From: Archaeoglobus sp. UBA230
Lineage (GTDB): Archaea; Halobacteriota; Archaeoglobi; Archaeoglobales; Archaeoglobaceae
Reading direction: 5' to 3'
DNA: 64,000 nt
NCBI GenBank assembly: GCA_002507545.1
Contig: DAVR01000028.1
Span: 1 to 64,000, forward strand
The translations under genes and the position numbers were made by a program. Of the stretch, positions 16,902-24,923 are shown piece after piece. How positions within the stretch are numbered: the first letter of the stretch is position 1; every line of letters starts with the position of its first letter. The notes under the pieces were generated by a model. The model made no database searches. It was given only the letters and a program-made list of their open reading frames with translations, and had not been told where the DNA came from.

Positions 16902-17536
16902 AGTCTTAAATTCCTGTTCTCTATCATGATATCTAAATTGTCTCTATCTGGTAGTAGTGCCAGCAATCCTGGTCGCACTTCACCAGTTTCTCCGTTTGAG
17001 AACAAATCAACTACTCCAGATGGGATTGGATAACCCGAATTGCACGGGTCAGTGTGACAGTAGCATATTGACCCTAAATACATCCCTACCTGAGTTGCGT
17101 AGTATATCTGTCCTTCACAATGCAATCCTTGAAAGTTGTGCGCCAACTCGTGTTGAAGTATCTCCTGTCTCGTTCTAAGAGGGTACCAACTTCCATCATC
17201 AAAGGTTGTTCTTATAACACATTCATCGGGAGCTGAAGCAATCGTTGCACCACCGAATGGTAAAATCTTGCCACTAAATAGTTGTTCCATACGTGTATCC
17301 ATGTCTTGGTCACCATATACCTCTCTCAACTTTAAAAGCAATTTTGCACCATCATTGATATTGTCAAAAGTTGAGAAGTCTATCGTGTAAGATGGAATGT
17401 TAAAAGTAATTTGAAGCTGATCCTCAAATACTCCCTCAACGAGGTTCATGACGTCTCTCATCTGTATATACCATTCTGAGCCATAAGCGTTGTAGTATTC
17501 TTCATCACCTACAGGGTGCATTTCAAAGATGTACAT
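16898..17536 (-). CDS. Metzincin-type zinc metalloprotease
   Basis: 212 residues with HELAHNFQGLH at residues 129-139, an exact HExxHxxGxxH zinc site of the metzincin clan. A cysteine cluster follows (CYCHTDPC near 156). I see no clear Met-turn, and no signal peptide, although the Cys content suggests an extracellular enzyme. Good ribosome site (GGGAGGTGAAAA). Between a Tat-signal protein and a secreted protein, it may leave the cell as part of a Tat complex. Substrate unknown; maturation of the neighbouring Cys-rich peptides or attack on rivals are both possible. Confidence 0.75.
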   Translation of the reverse strand: MYIFEMHPVGDEEYYNAYGSEWYIQMRDVMNLVEGVFEDQLQITFNIPSYTIDFSTFDNINDGAKLLLKLREVYGDQDMDTRMEQLFSGKILPFGGATIASAPDECVIRTTFDDGSWYPLRTRQEILQHELAHNFQGLHCEGQIYYATQVGMYLGSICYCHTDPCNSGYPIPSGVVDLFSNGETGEVRPGLLALLPDRDNLDIMIENRNLRL

Positions 17537-17547
17537 TTTTCACCTCC

Positions 17548-18099
17548 CTAAAGAGGTAAATTAATTCTCTCCACATCCCATTGCCAGTAAGAGACAAGAA
17601 TAAGTTTATTATCTAGTCTACCAATTGTTTCAAAGTATTTTTTGAATCCGTTTATCTCCACATACCCTGAGATCGTGTTATGGATGTTTAATCTACATTT
17701 GCCTCCTTTGTGCTTGCCTTTATACTGCCATGTCTTGTTCAGAACATCTCTTTTTGTTTTACCTTCCGTCTTATACTCCATTATCCACTCTTTGTTGCCA
17801 AAATAATTAGGTTCTAATCTAAGTTTTATCGGTTCAGCGCTCCGACTTACGGGTAAGAAAACCTTGCCATACTTTAAATTTTCTTGTAGTTCTCTATAGT
17901 CCAGTATTATAATCTCAAAGTTTTTCAAACCCCTCGGCATCGTGATAGTAAAATCACTAGCACTCACTTTCCCAACTATACTTCCAAATACTGGAATTGC
18001 TGCCACGCTTGAGGCCAATTTAATGAATTCCCGTCTAGTTAAGTGAAGTATTTCATCTTTATCTCTACTCAGCTTTAATTTACGCACTTTATCACCCAT
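17548..18099 (-). CDS. Tat-exported protein, partner of the metzincin
   Basis: 183 residues from the ATG at 18099 (ribosome site GAGGAAG); a TTG at 18126 is an alternative start aligned with the GGATGTGAT site of sibling operons. A twin-arginine signal TRREFIKLASSVAA precedes a hydrophobic core and an SASD cleavage region. The rest is beta-rich and charged with no recognised family (KGGKCRLNIHNTISGYVEINGF). Tat export implies folding before export, possibly with the signal-less protease encoded next. Confidence 0.65.
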   Translation of the reverse strand: MGDKVRKLKLSRDKDEILHLTRREFIKLASSVAAIPVFGSIVGKVSASDFTITMPRGLKNFEIIILDYRELQENLKYGKVFLPVSRSAEPIKLRLEPNYFGNKEWIMEYKTEGKTKRDVLNKTWQYKGKHKGGKCRLNIHNTISGYVEINGFKKYFETIGRLDNKLILVSYWQWDVERINLPL

Positions 18100-18131
18100 T
18101 TTTCTTCCTCGCTGCCCACGTTTCAATCACA

Positions 18132-18306
18132 TCCTTGCCTTGCCATCACGCAACTTAAGTCTTTTGCTATCTTAGCTGTATATATCTAAAATGTTAATAT
18201 TGAAGCGTGCTAATACAATTCCAGCTTAGGATTGACACGAATAAACCAGCATACTCTAATTTTTCTACCCTCTTCTACACTTTCAGCAACATTTCTAATC
18301 ATTTCA
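18132..18306 (-). promoter_or_regulatory. Island promoter module, copy 3
   Basis: Matches 15662-15835 over its whole length and 12428-12515 over the gene-proximal half. Same near-palindrome, TATA box (AGATATATAC) and leader with GGATGTGAT. It drives the Tat/metzincin operon, whereas copies 1 and 2 drive halocin-like precursors. The further 18307-18492 shows nothing I can support. Confidence 0.6.
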
Positions 18307-18492
18307 TTTAACAGTCTCTGTATACTTAAAAACCACACGAAATCGTTCAAAAAATCCGAACAATCCTTAGGAGAGGTTAAAATTTGGGATTACTGCTGAA
18401 TATACTAAGGCTAATATTTTAGATGCTAATAACATTAAAAAGTGTGCATACCCAACCAATAAAAGTAACTATATGTATACACCAAAATCGCT

Positions 18493-18789
18493 TCATTTAC
18501 TTATCTCTTTTTTCAAAAGGACTCGCAGACTAATAACGAGAATAATAAACCAGCTCGTAAGCACTATTAGAGAGTAAATAGCTCTAACTATCACAGTAAA
18601 TATGAACCACACGAAGACGAATACAATAGATACGCCTACTAACTTTGCCACTGTTTTGTAGTTTACTTTTTCTTTCGAAAACCTATAGAACGCTAAGCTT
18701 ATCAGAAATATCACTGAAAACACGGTAATGCCAGCTAAATCAGGTTGATGCAGTATTGAGTATGAAATCTTCTCAACTAAAAGCGTCAA
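18493..18789 (-). CDS. Three- to four-TM small membrane protein
   Basis: 98 residues, hydrophobic helices at about 18-35, 46-62 and 67-90, ending LLKKEISK. No family recognised. It sits after the phospholipase-like/secreted gene pair; candidate immunity protein by position and size. Confidence 0.5.
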   Translation of the reverse strand: MTLLVEKISYSILHQPDLAGITVFSVIFLISLAFYRFSKEKVNYKTVAKLVGVSIVFVFVWFIFTVIVRAIYSLIVLTSWFIILVISLRVLLKKEISK

Positions 18790-18909
18790 AGAAACAATAG
18801 AAAGAAATGAGGCAAAATTCTTTAAATTTGGTTTGTACTCGATCTTATGTATGACCCTAACACGAACGATGGCATTATTACCAACGCAATTGTCTGTCCA
18901 CGAAAAATC

Positions 18910-19575
18910 CTACTGATAAACTAAGTAAACCGTTGAAGTCCCAGTTACATTCTCCCACCCTTTATATTTTATCACGAATTCGTCATACCTGTGCCCCGAG
19001 TACACCTCACCATTGTGCTTTGGTGCTACTGGTATCAGGCCAAGAAAGCAGTCCTGCCCAGAGTCCGCATAAAAGGTTACCTTAACCTCCGTAGCGTTCC
19101 CCTCGTAGTAAACATACACGGGTATTGTTAAGTTAGCGACTTTTTCGTAGTATCTGCCCATCCGCTCATCTTTTATGACTGATTCATTTAAGACGGGCTT
19201 TAATTTTATGTCAAGGATATCTAAGGGTACATTATACGGATGATCAAACACAACTCCGCCACTTCTGTTAATTCTCTTGATTTTGATCTCCCACATTTTT
19301 CCGTATTTTGTCTCGACAGTTGATATGCTATAGTTCTTAACTGATCCAGGTCGCAGATCAAAGTGTTTTGCTTCAAACGATTTGTTTTGGTAAACATACA
19401 CGGGAAAGAGTAGTGTAAAGTTATCCAAACAACCCTTTGAATCTATGTCCAACCTGACAAGCGCAGGAAGGTCGGTAAACTGCTCCACGAACGGGACAAA
19501 AACAAGCAGGAATACTGTTGCTGCAGCGATAGTCGTAAAAATCAAAAATAATAAAAATTTCTTGATCTTCTGCAT
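18910..19575 (-). CDS. Membrane-anchored extracellular protein behind phospholipase-like gene
   Basis: 221 residues from the ATG at 19575 (site GAGGGGTG). One N-terminal TM helix (about 8-30), then two similar beta-rich halves each with a PVYVYY/N-type strand (LFPVYVYQNKSF near 58 and TIPVYVYYEGN near 150) and several N-x-S/T sites. No known family. It starts nine bases after the phospholipase-like stop; an extracellular inhibitor or receptor for that enzyme is a reasonable guess. Confidence 0.6.
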   Translation of the reverse strand: MQKIKKFLLFLIFTTIAAATVFLLVFVPFVEQFTDLPALVRLDIDSKGCLDNFTLLFPVYVYQNKSFEAKHFDLRPGSVKNYSISTVETKYGKMWEIKIKRINRSGGVVFDHPYNVPLDILDIKLKPVLNESVIKDERMGRYYEKVANLTIPVYVYYEGNATEVKVTFYADSGQDCFLGLIPVAPKHNGEVYSGHRYDEFVIKYKGWENVTGTSTVYLVYQ

Positions 19576-19584
19576 CGGCACCCC

Positions 19585-20415
19585 TCATATGTTATCTTCA
19601 AGGTACTCTATCAAGCCTTTCGTGTACCCAGCCACTTTCTTGACGAGGAATTGAGTCGTTTGCTTCAGCTTCGCTTCATCTTTTATGTAAGGCACTGGAA
19701 CGTTGTTTACCCAGTACACTCCTATAGCTGAATCCAGATCATCCTTGTACCAGTAGGACATAAACGCCAGATCTTTAACGGCCTTCTGTGGATCTGTTAC
19801 AGTTATTTTCGGTGCATTGTAAGCAATATCATCAAGATTCCAGTCGTCCCACTTGCTGTACACGACTTGCTCGTAAAAATCGTGTCTGACCTTATTTTCT
19901 GCAGGATTTCCCGTAAAGAGATTTGAGTGGTATGGGTTACCGACATCCATTAAGTAATGGGAGGCTCTTCCCAAATCCAAATATGCTTCCGTGTATTTGC
20001 CATTCTGGGCGTAGTTAATCGCACTTTCCACTTTTTCGTTACATGCTTGTGGAGCACTTCCGAATCTGAATACTGGGTCATAGACATGCTTGCAAAGTCT
20101 TTCGGGACACCAAGGTGGCCACCAAGCCGAATCCTCCTCATCTGGAAGCTTTGACCCAAGTTTAAAGTTCGATAAGTTGCTTCCGCTTATACCCATGTAG
20201 TTGCCAGTTTTCTCTGCAATGAGCATGTGTGTGGACTGTGCCCACTTTACTTCAACTCCATCATCCGTGTGTGGCCAATATTCTAATAACTTCTTTATCA
20301 GCTCTGGAGATATTTTTGGAGATTTTTCAGAGATTTTGCTGGTATCTTTTGCAGCCATTGCTGGACTTACTGCACTTCCTATTGTCGCTAACACTAACAT
20401 CACAGCGCTTTTCAT
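19585..20415 (-). CDS. Secreted zinc-dependent phospholipase C-like enzyme (short form)
   Basis: 276 residues. Signal peptide (VMLVLATIGSAVSPAMA), a Trp/His N-terminal site (WAQSTHMLIAE near 58) and the zinc motif HYLMDVGNPYH (HxxxDxxxPxH, near residue 152), then a late DFYEQVVYSKW. This is the bacterial phospholipase C/S1-P1 nuclease fold, three zinc ions in an all-helical protein. Substrate could be lipid or nucleic acid. Its ATG overlaps the previous gene's stop (ATGA) with GGGGGTGAG as ribosome site. In a peptide-toxin island a lytic role is plausible. Confidence 0.75.
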   Translation of the reverse strand: MKSAVMLVLATIGSAVSPAMAAKDTSKISEKSPKISPELIKKLLEYWPHTDDGVEVKWAQSTHMLIAEKTGNYMGISGSNLSNFKLGSKLPDEEDSAWWPPWCPERLCKHVYDPVFRFGSAPQACNEKVESAINYAQNGKYTEAYLDLGRASHYLMDVGNPYHSNLFTGNPAENKVRHDFYEQVVYSKWDDWNLDDIAYNAPKITVTDPQKAVKDLAFMSYWYKDDLDSAIGVYWVNNVPVPYIKDEAKLKQTTQFLVKKVAGYTKGLIEYLEDNI

Positions 20416-20981
20416 CTCACCCCCTCACGTAAATTTATGATCCACGCACTAACAAAAAACAATCCAAAAATTGTAGCTATTAATTGAAACAGTCCATAAA
20501 ATAAAAGCAAACTTTCTCTGATTAAATGGTGCTCTGTGAAAAGCACGTCATAAGCTGAAGGTATCAATATCAAAGCAGAGTAGAGCAGTACAAATACTGA
20601 AAATCCTGCAACAGCCAGTTTTCCTACATCGATATTGCTGTAGAGAAAAATCGAAGCGCATATCATTAAACCAGACAGTAGAGAGTATTCGATCACAGCA
20701 AAACTGTCGTGAGTTGGGAAAAAGTTTGGGAATAATCCGTAGGTTGATATCAAGAGTGCATAAGCCAGAAGAGAAACTGCAAAGGGTATAGCAGATTTCT
20801 TATTCTCCACCTCCATGCTTAGAAAAATCAAACCAATCAGTGAGATTACTGCAAGCAAACCTCCGAATTCATAGGAAGACATTTTTGGAGACACTATGTA
20901 AATCGGAACGTTCATAAACACTATTGAAGTTAAAAACGATGAAATAAGAATTTTAAAAAATTTGAGAGTTAATTTTGGCAT
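20412..20981 (-). CDS. Six-TM membrane protein between the two phospholipase-like genes
   Basis: 189 residues with about six hydrophobic helices, short loops, no recognised family. Starts four bases after the P-domain enzyme's stop (site GGGTGAC) and is coupled by ATGA to the short enzyme. Position suggests immunity or membrane protection against the lipolytic enzymes. Confidence 0.65.
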   Translation of the reverse strand: MPKLTLKFFKILISSFLTSIVFMNVPIYIVSPKMSSYEFGGLLAVISLIGLIFLSMEVENKKSAIPFAVSLLAYALLISTYGLFPNFFPTHDSFAVIEYSLLSGLMICASIFLYSNIDVGKLAVAGFSVFVLLYSALILIPSAYDVLFTEHHLIRESLLLFYGLFQLIATIFGLFFVSAWIINLREGVR

Positions 20982-20985
20982 GGTG

Positions 20986-22347
20986 TCACCCTATCAGCAC
21001 GTAGAAGTCTGTTATTTTGCCCTGATCTCCGCTCCAAGCATCGTAAACTCTTAACCTCCAGTCATAATTCGATGGAGTTAACCAGAAATAGTGCTGTATT
21101 GTTATATGGTTATTATTGCCCCAATCATGATCCCAGACCTTTGTCTCTATATATGAGTTCTGGTAAGTTCTCTTGTAGCCTATCCAAACCTCTAAATCTG
21201 CTGGATAAGTGTGGTCTATCTCTACAATTGCCAAAACCTGATCGCTACAGGCAACATCATTTATGTTGACATAGGAAGTCTGATGATCGTAGATTGGGAC
21301 ATAATTGGAACCTGCAGTATCTGGCGATTCAAACTTGGTAGCGTAAACGATCATACCCATTGTATATTTTATAGTTTCACTTATTAGCGTTCTCGTAATG
21401 CTCTTCAATTGTTCATTTAATTGCTGGTTGTTTTTCCATCCTAGTGTATTCATTATATCGCAGATCTGCTGCAAGTATTGATGTGAGAAGGCTGCAAGGT
21501 TTTTTGCATCTTCGCTTGGATCTGTGATGATGTAATATTCATCAACATACATTGCTGATTTTAACTCGCTCCAGTGGCTGCTGACCCAGCTCTCATACTC
21601 TGTATGGTGAGCTTGACCATAAACCGACGAGGTGTGGAAAGGATTTCCTAAATCCTCAATGTAGTGTAGAGCTTTTCCAATGTATATATACGCTTCCTCA
21701 ACATTTCCCTGCTCAAATTGTGCTCTGGCTTTGTTTAAGTATAGCTCTAAAGAGTCTGGACCGTAATTATCGTATCCTGGTACAGGAACATCTCCAATCA
21801 CCCAACTGTGCCTATTCAAACCCCACCAAGGAACAAGCTCAGTTGGTTCCTTTCTATGATCGTCAGCCCAAGTAGCATAGCTTTTTAATGTATCCATATG
21901 GGCACCCGTCACATAATTCAAGTTGTCTCCGGCAGTATAGGACATATCCTCATGAGTACCGTAGCCCCATAGAATTCCAACATCTCCTGGAGATTCCGTT
22001 GCTATAGTTATGTAGTACGCTATACTCTGCAAAATTTTGGTTTGTTCTTCTTTAGATAACTTTGAATTTCCTCTGTATATCTTTTTTGCTTCGTTGATTA
22101 TTCTGTTCTTTTCTTCTTCAGTTAGATCGTACATTGCATATTTTACAAATTTCCAGTCTTCTTCACTCGGTATAAGCTTTTTAGCCGGTTTTGTTATCTT
22201 CGGCGGTTTAACTGGTTTTAAATTTGCAAATGTGGTTTTAATTGGTTGTTTTTGATCTACCATTCTTGGTTTATCCGCAATCACTGGCACCACTACACTC
22301 CCTAACACTACCAAAACTAGCAGTAGTGCAGCTAACTTCCTCAACAT
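20986..22347 (-). CDS. Secreted phospholipase C-like enzyme with C-terminal P-domain
   Basis: 453 residues from the ATG at 22347 (ribosome site GGGGTGAT); 22371 would precede that site. Signal peptide LAALLLVLVVLGSVVVPVIA, close to that of the halocin-like precursors. Catalytic domain: THEDMSYTAGD near 142, NRHSW near 190 and zinc motif HYIEDLGNPFH near 239. The last about 105 residues look like a proprotein-convertase P-domain/jelly roll (LAIVEIDHTYPADLEVWIGY, WRLRVYDAWSGDQGKITDFYV). Expression lies under operator array 1. Confidence 0.75.
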   Translation of the reverse strand: MLRKLAALLLVLVVLGSVVVPVIADKPRMVDQKQPIKTTFANLKPVKPPKITKPAKKLIPSEEDWKFVKYAMYDLTEEEKNRIINEAKKIYRGNSKLSKEEQTKILQSIAYYITIATESPGDVGILWGYGTHEDMSYTAGDNLNYVTGAHMDTLKSYATWADDHRKEPTELVPWWGLNRHSWVIGDVPVPGYDNYGPDSLELYLNKARAQFEQGNVEEAYIYIGKALHYIEDLGNPFHTSSVYGQAHHTEYESWVSSHWSELKSAMYVDEYYIITDPSEDAKNLAAFSHQYLQQICDIMNTLGWKNNQQLNEQLKSITRTLISETIKYTMGMIVYATKFESPDTAGSNYVPIYDHQTSYVNINDVACSDQVLAIVEIDHTYPADLEVWIGYKRTYQNSYIETKVWDHDWGNNNHITIQHYFWLTPSNYDWRLRVYDAWSGDQGKITDFYVLIG

Positions 22348-22382
22348 TTTATCACCCCACTGACAATTCACACACTTCTAAA

Positions 22383-22402
22383 TATTTAAATTTTATTTAA
22401 TT
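22383..22402 (-). promoter_or_regulatory. TATA region of the P-domain phospholipase-like gene
   Basis: A/T-only stretch (AAATAAAATTTAAATATTT on the minus strand), 36-55 bases upstream of the ATG at 22347 and immediately downstream of operator array 1. The same A/T stretch follows array 2 before copy f. Confidence 0.5.
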
Positions 22403-22482
22403 ATCAACTAAAAATTTTAGTCAGTAACTAAACAATTTAGACGGTAACTAAAAAGTTTAGATGAGAACTAAACCTCTAATTG
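22403..22482 (-). repeat. Tandem operator array 1 (four 20-bp units)
   Basis: Units start at 22403, 22423, 22443 and 22463, an exact 20-bp period. Core is AACTAAA-N3-TTTAG, an inverted repeat CTAAA/TTTAG; the fourth unit is degenerate. The array abuts the TATA stretch of the phospholipase-like gene. Two helical turns per unit would line up bound regulators on one face of the DNA. Confidence 0.8.
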
Positions 22483-22486
22483 ACAC

Positions 22487-22873
22487 TCAAATAAATAGAT
22501 TAACTTTCATGAATTTGAAAATGAATTTAAAGCATGGAATGGACAGTAAAGTACAAAAAGATTTCAATCCTGCCATTTTCTTTCCGTCCAATGCACAGCT
22601 CTGTATAGCAATAAATATATAAGCGAGATAACCACCAAAACAGCACTCCAGAACACTCCACAGCTTTTCCTGTCCGATATAGAGTGGAAATACGGCAGTG
22701 TATGTGATTATCGCTATCACGGAGATGGAGGCAATTGCTGAGAATACCTCAAGGTTCTCTTCGGTGTGTATTGCCATGCTTACGCTGATTAGTGTAAAAA
22801 AGAGTGTTAGAAAGATACTTCTCTCCAAGAACTCAACACTAATCCACTTCATCGCATACTTGCCCAACTCCAA
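22487..22873 (-). CDS. Small three-TM membrane protein, candidate immunity protein
   Basis: 128 residues from TTG at 22873, or 121 from ATG at 22852 (KWISVEFLERSIFLTLFF). About three hydrophobic helices with motifs IITYTAVFPLYIGQEKLWSVLECC. The neighbour at 23288 has ITYTTIVPPYIKQEDFRLWSGVFW, so the two are clearly related. The first codons line up with the end of halocin-like copy f (ECLELGKY against ECFEWGTT), so this gene follows the debris of another peptide copy. Confidence 0.6.
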   Translation of the reverse strand: MELGKYAMKWISVEFLERSIFLTLFFTLISVSMAIHTEENLEVFSAIASISVIAIITYTAVFPLYIGQEKLWSVLECCFGGYLAYIFIAIQSCALDGKKMAGLKSFCTLLSIPCFKFIFKFMKVNLFI

Positions 22874-22916
22874 GCACTCTGATGTCGGTATGTATCGTTT
22901 TCACTCTCGCAGTTAT

Positions 22917-23267
22917 TCACCTCAAGCGTTTTTTAATTTTCAGGTATGCAAGGTGCAGTGCAAATCCAACAGCCCATAAAAGCAAAATGTAAGAAGTCCT
23001 CTCGTCGTAATATATTGAGAGAAAGTAACCGGTTACAAATGCAGCAATTACCGACAGATCTCTTCTCTCGTCCTCCTGCAAATGCGTGTATCTCTCAACT
23101 AGAAAATACACTAAGGTGAATGCTGAGAGCATCACCGCACCAAACAGCTCCATTTCGAGGGCATCCTGAGGGTAACCTGCCATGTACACGAGTAAACTTA
23201 CTAGAGACCAAGCTAAGAAAATTAAAATCGTCCTGAGGTAAATATTTGGCATTCTTGTTAACTTCAT
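22917..23267 (-). CDS. Small four-TM membrane protein, candidate immunity protein
   Basis: 116 residues, good ribosome site (GGGGAGGAA). Hydrophobic helices at about 10-28, 40-56, 68-84 and 90-108. Loops contain LQEDERRDLSVIAAF and YYDERTSYILLLW, a layout shared with the two flanking small membrane proteins (charged xxDRR then TM then YI..). Three in a row after copy f suggests a stacked immunity set. Confidence 0.6.
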   Translation of the reverse strand: MKLTRMPNIYLRTILIFLAWSLVSLLVYMAGYPQDALEMELFGAVMLSAFTLVYFLVERYTHLQEDERRDLSVIAAFVTGYFLSIYYDERTSYILLLWAVGFALHLAYLKIKKRLR

Positions 23268-23287
23268 AAATTTTCCTCCCCGAGTTT

Positions 23288-23656
23288 TTAACCTCCATCC
23301 GCTCTACAAACCGATGCCCTTTTGCACTTCATGTAAAAAAGGTGTGCCACCAAAACAGCACTCCAGAACACTCCACTCCACAATCTGAAATCTTCCTGCT
23401 TGATGTAAGGTGGAACGATGGTTGTGTAAGTTATTATCGCCAGAATTGCGGAAATCAACCTTCTATCATTTTCTGGGATTTTGAATGCGTTGAGAATTGT
23501 GTAGCTTACAACGAGCACAGATGTAGATGTGAGAGACGAGAATTCCCATTTTAGGAATTCATCGCTGTCAAAGTGCCCTTTTGGGCAATATACAACTAAG
23601 AAATTCATGATGGTGAAAAATAGAAGTAAGCAGAGTACCCAGATCCAAAATCTCAT
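23288..23656 (-). CDS. Small four-TM membrane protein directly behind halocin-like copy f
   Basis: 122 residues from the ATG at 23656, one base after the copy f stop; the longer frame to 23698 overlaps copy f. Helices at about 4-20, 35-55, 64-80 and 93-108, with PENDRRLISAILAIITYTTIVPPYIKQEDF. Paralog of the protein at 22487. First candidate for immunity to copy f. Confidence 0.65.
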   Translation of the reverse strand: MRFWIWVLCLLLFFTIMNFLVVYCPKGHFDSDEFLKWEFSSLTSTSVLVVSYTILNAFKIPENDRRLISAILAIITYTTIVPPYIKQEDFRLWSGVFWSAVLVAHLFYMKCKRASVCRADGG

Positions 23657-23657
23657 A

Positions 23658-24365
23658 TCAATCCCAGCTTGCTTCCTCGCATGTTGTTCCCCACTCAAAG
23701 CACTCGATACATCCCTCCAAAGTTATACAGACCGGACAAATAACAAAAACACACAGGGCACAGGATTTAGGTCCACCCATGCAAGCAAGAACACAGCTGT
23801 AACCACAGCACGTCCGTATGCAACTCATATCAACATTGCCATCACAGCAGGTCAGAACACACTCCTCCATGGGGTAATAGGGACAATCACTATCTTTTGA
23901 ACACTCATGCGGGCACGAATCCAATGTTGTTACATGCCCGTTAATACTTACAGCTTCTGTTTTTATTCTGCTTCCGTTCACACTGAGCAGGTAGGCTAAA
24001 CTCCTAACACCTTCCACAGACTCTGAAAACTCGTAGTACGCCAGAACCTTATCGTTTTTCAGAGGAATACCGATCGCAACCATGTCTATTTTCTCACCCC
24101 TATACTCAACCTCGTGCTTAACAACCTTAACTCCTCGGTATTCTATCTCCCATGGCTTCGCCAGACTTCTGATGTCTCTACTCGCAATCGCTTTTACAAG
24201 CACTTCCACCACAGATATCTCCTTTGGAGTTTTACTCAGTGGCTTAACTTCTCTAAATACACTTACACATCCGGTAACATCTGGCTCTTTTTGAAACTGG
24301 GCATAAGCTGTAAGTGTGCCAGCCATCACCAAAACCAACAGCAGTGCGACCATCTTTTTTACCAT
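23658..24365 (-). CDS. Halocin C8-like Cys-rich peptide precursor (copy f), intact
   Basis: 235 residues, ATG at 24365 after GGGTGAT. Signal peptide MVALLLVLVMAGTLTAYA, prodomain with EYRGEKIDMVAIGIPL and KVLAYYEFSESVEGVRSLAYLL (same plan as copy d), then a C-terminal domain of about 85 residues with 18 cysteines (SCPHEC, CVLTCC, CIRTCCGYSC, CALCVFVICPVC, GCIECF). Different mature class from copies a-d but same precursor design. Under operator array 2. Target unknown; function as an antimicrobial is inferred from the halocin C8 resemblance. Confidence 0.75.
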   Translation of the reverse strand: MVKKMVALLLVLVMAGTLTAYAQFQKEPDVTGCVSVFREVKPLSKTPKEISVVEVLVKAIASRDIRSLAKPWEIEYRGVKVVKHEVEYRGEKIDMVAIGIPLKNDKVLAYYEFSESVEGVRSLAYLLSVNGSRIKTEAVSINGHVTTLDSCPHECSKDSDCPYYPMEECVLTCCDGNVDMSCIRTCCGYSCVLACMGGPKSCALCVFVICPVCITLEGCIECFEWGTTCEEASWD

Positions 24366-24422
24366 GCTATCACCCTACCGACAGTTATTTGTTAGCACTT
24401 TCTATTTAAATTTTATTTAATT

Positions 24423-24542
24423 ATCAACTAAAAATTTTAGTCGGTAACTAAACGGTTTAGACGGTAACTAAAAAGTTTAGATTGGAATTAAAAAGTTTAG
24501 ATGGAGGCTAAAAAGTTTAGTTGGGAATTAAGCTTCCAGTCC
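24423..24542 (-). repeat. Tandem operator array 2 (six 20-bp units)
   Basis: Units begin at 24423, 24443, 24463, 24483, 24503 and 24523. Units 1-3 read AACTAAA-N3-TTTAG; units 4-6 vary in the left half (AATTAAA, GGCTAAA). Immediately downstream is the same A/T TATA stretch as at array 1. The DNA beyond the far end (24541-24640) also matches 22484-22560, so a larger block was duplicated. Confidence 0.8.
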
Positions 24543-24704
24543 GAAATTTAAATAAATATATTAGTTTTATGAATTCGAAATTGAATTTGAACCATGGAAT
24601 GGACATTAAAATACAAAATCATTCAAACCTTGACATGAACGAACAGACTGATTTCAGTTCAATTCCCATCTAATTTTCAAAAACTTCCACAACTCTAACC
24701 TTGC

Positions 24705-24869
24705 TTACCTCAGCAACGTAAGATGATAGATAATTAATGATTTCAATCCCGCCACTCTCTCGCGATCCCCGTCCGATGCACAGTTCTGTACGGCAATAAA
24801 ATGGCAGCACTCAGGAACACTCACAGCTTCAGTCTTTATCCTGCTCAGAGGCATACCGATTGCAATCAT
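24705..24869 (-). pseudogene. Collapsed cassette: prodomain pieces of copy f fused to immunity-protein piece
   Basis: One open 54-codon frame. VDMIAIGMPL matches the prodomain of copy f (IDMVAIGIPL), SRIKTEAVS matches a later prodomain piece, and ECCHFIAVQNCASDGDRERVAGLKSL matches the end of the 22487 membrane protein (FIAIQSCALDGKKMAGLKSF). So an entire peptide-plus-immunity unit has been compressed by internal deletions. Array 3 lies upstream with its own TATA (GTATATATAG). Confidence 0.65.
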
Positions 24870-24923
24870 GTCAACCTCATGCTCTCACCGTGCACACCTG
24901 TGTTCGCTATATATACTTTTCGA

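Noticed and set aside
24423-24542. Six regularly spaced repeats considered as a CRISPR array
   Set aside because: The whole 20-bp unit repeats without unique spacers, the core is a short palindrome, it abuts a TATA box, and there are no cas genes in the window.
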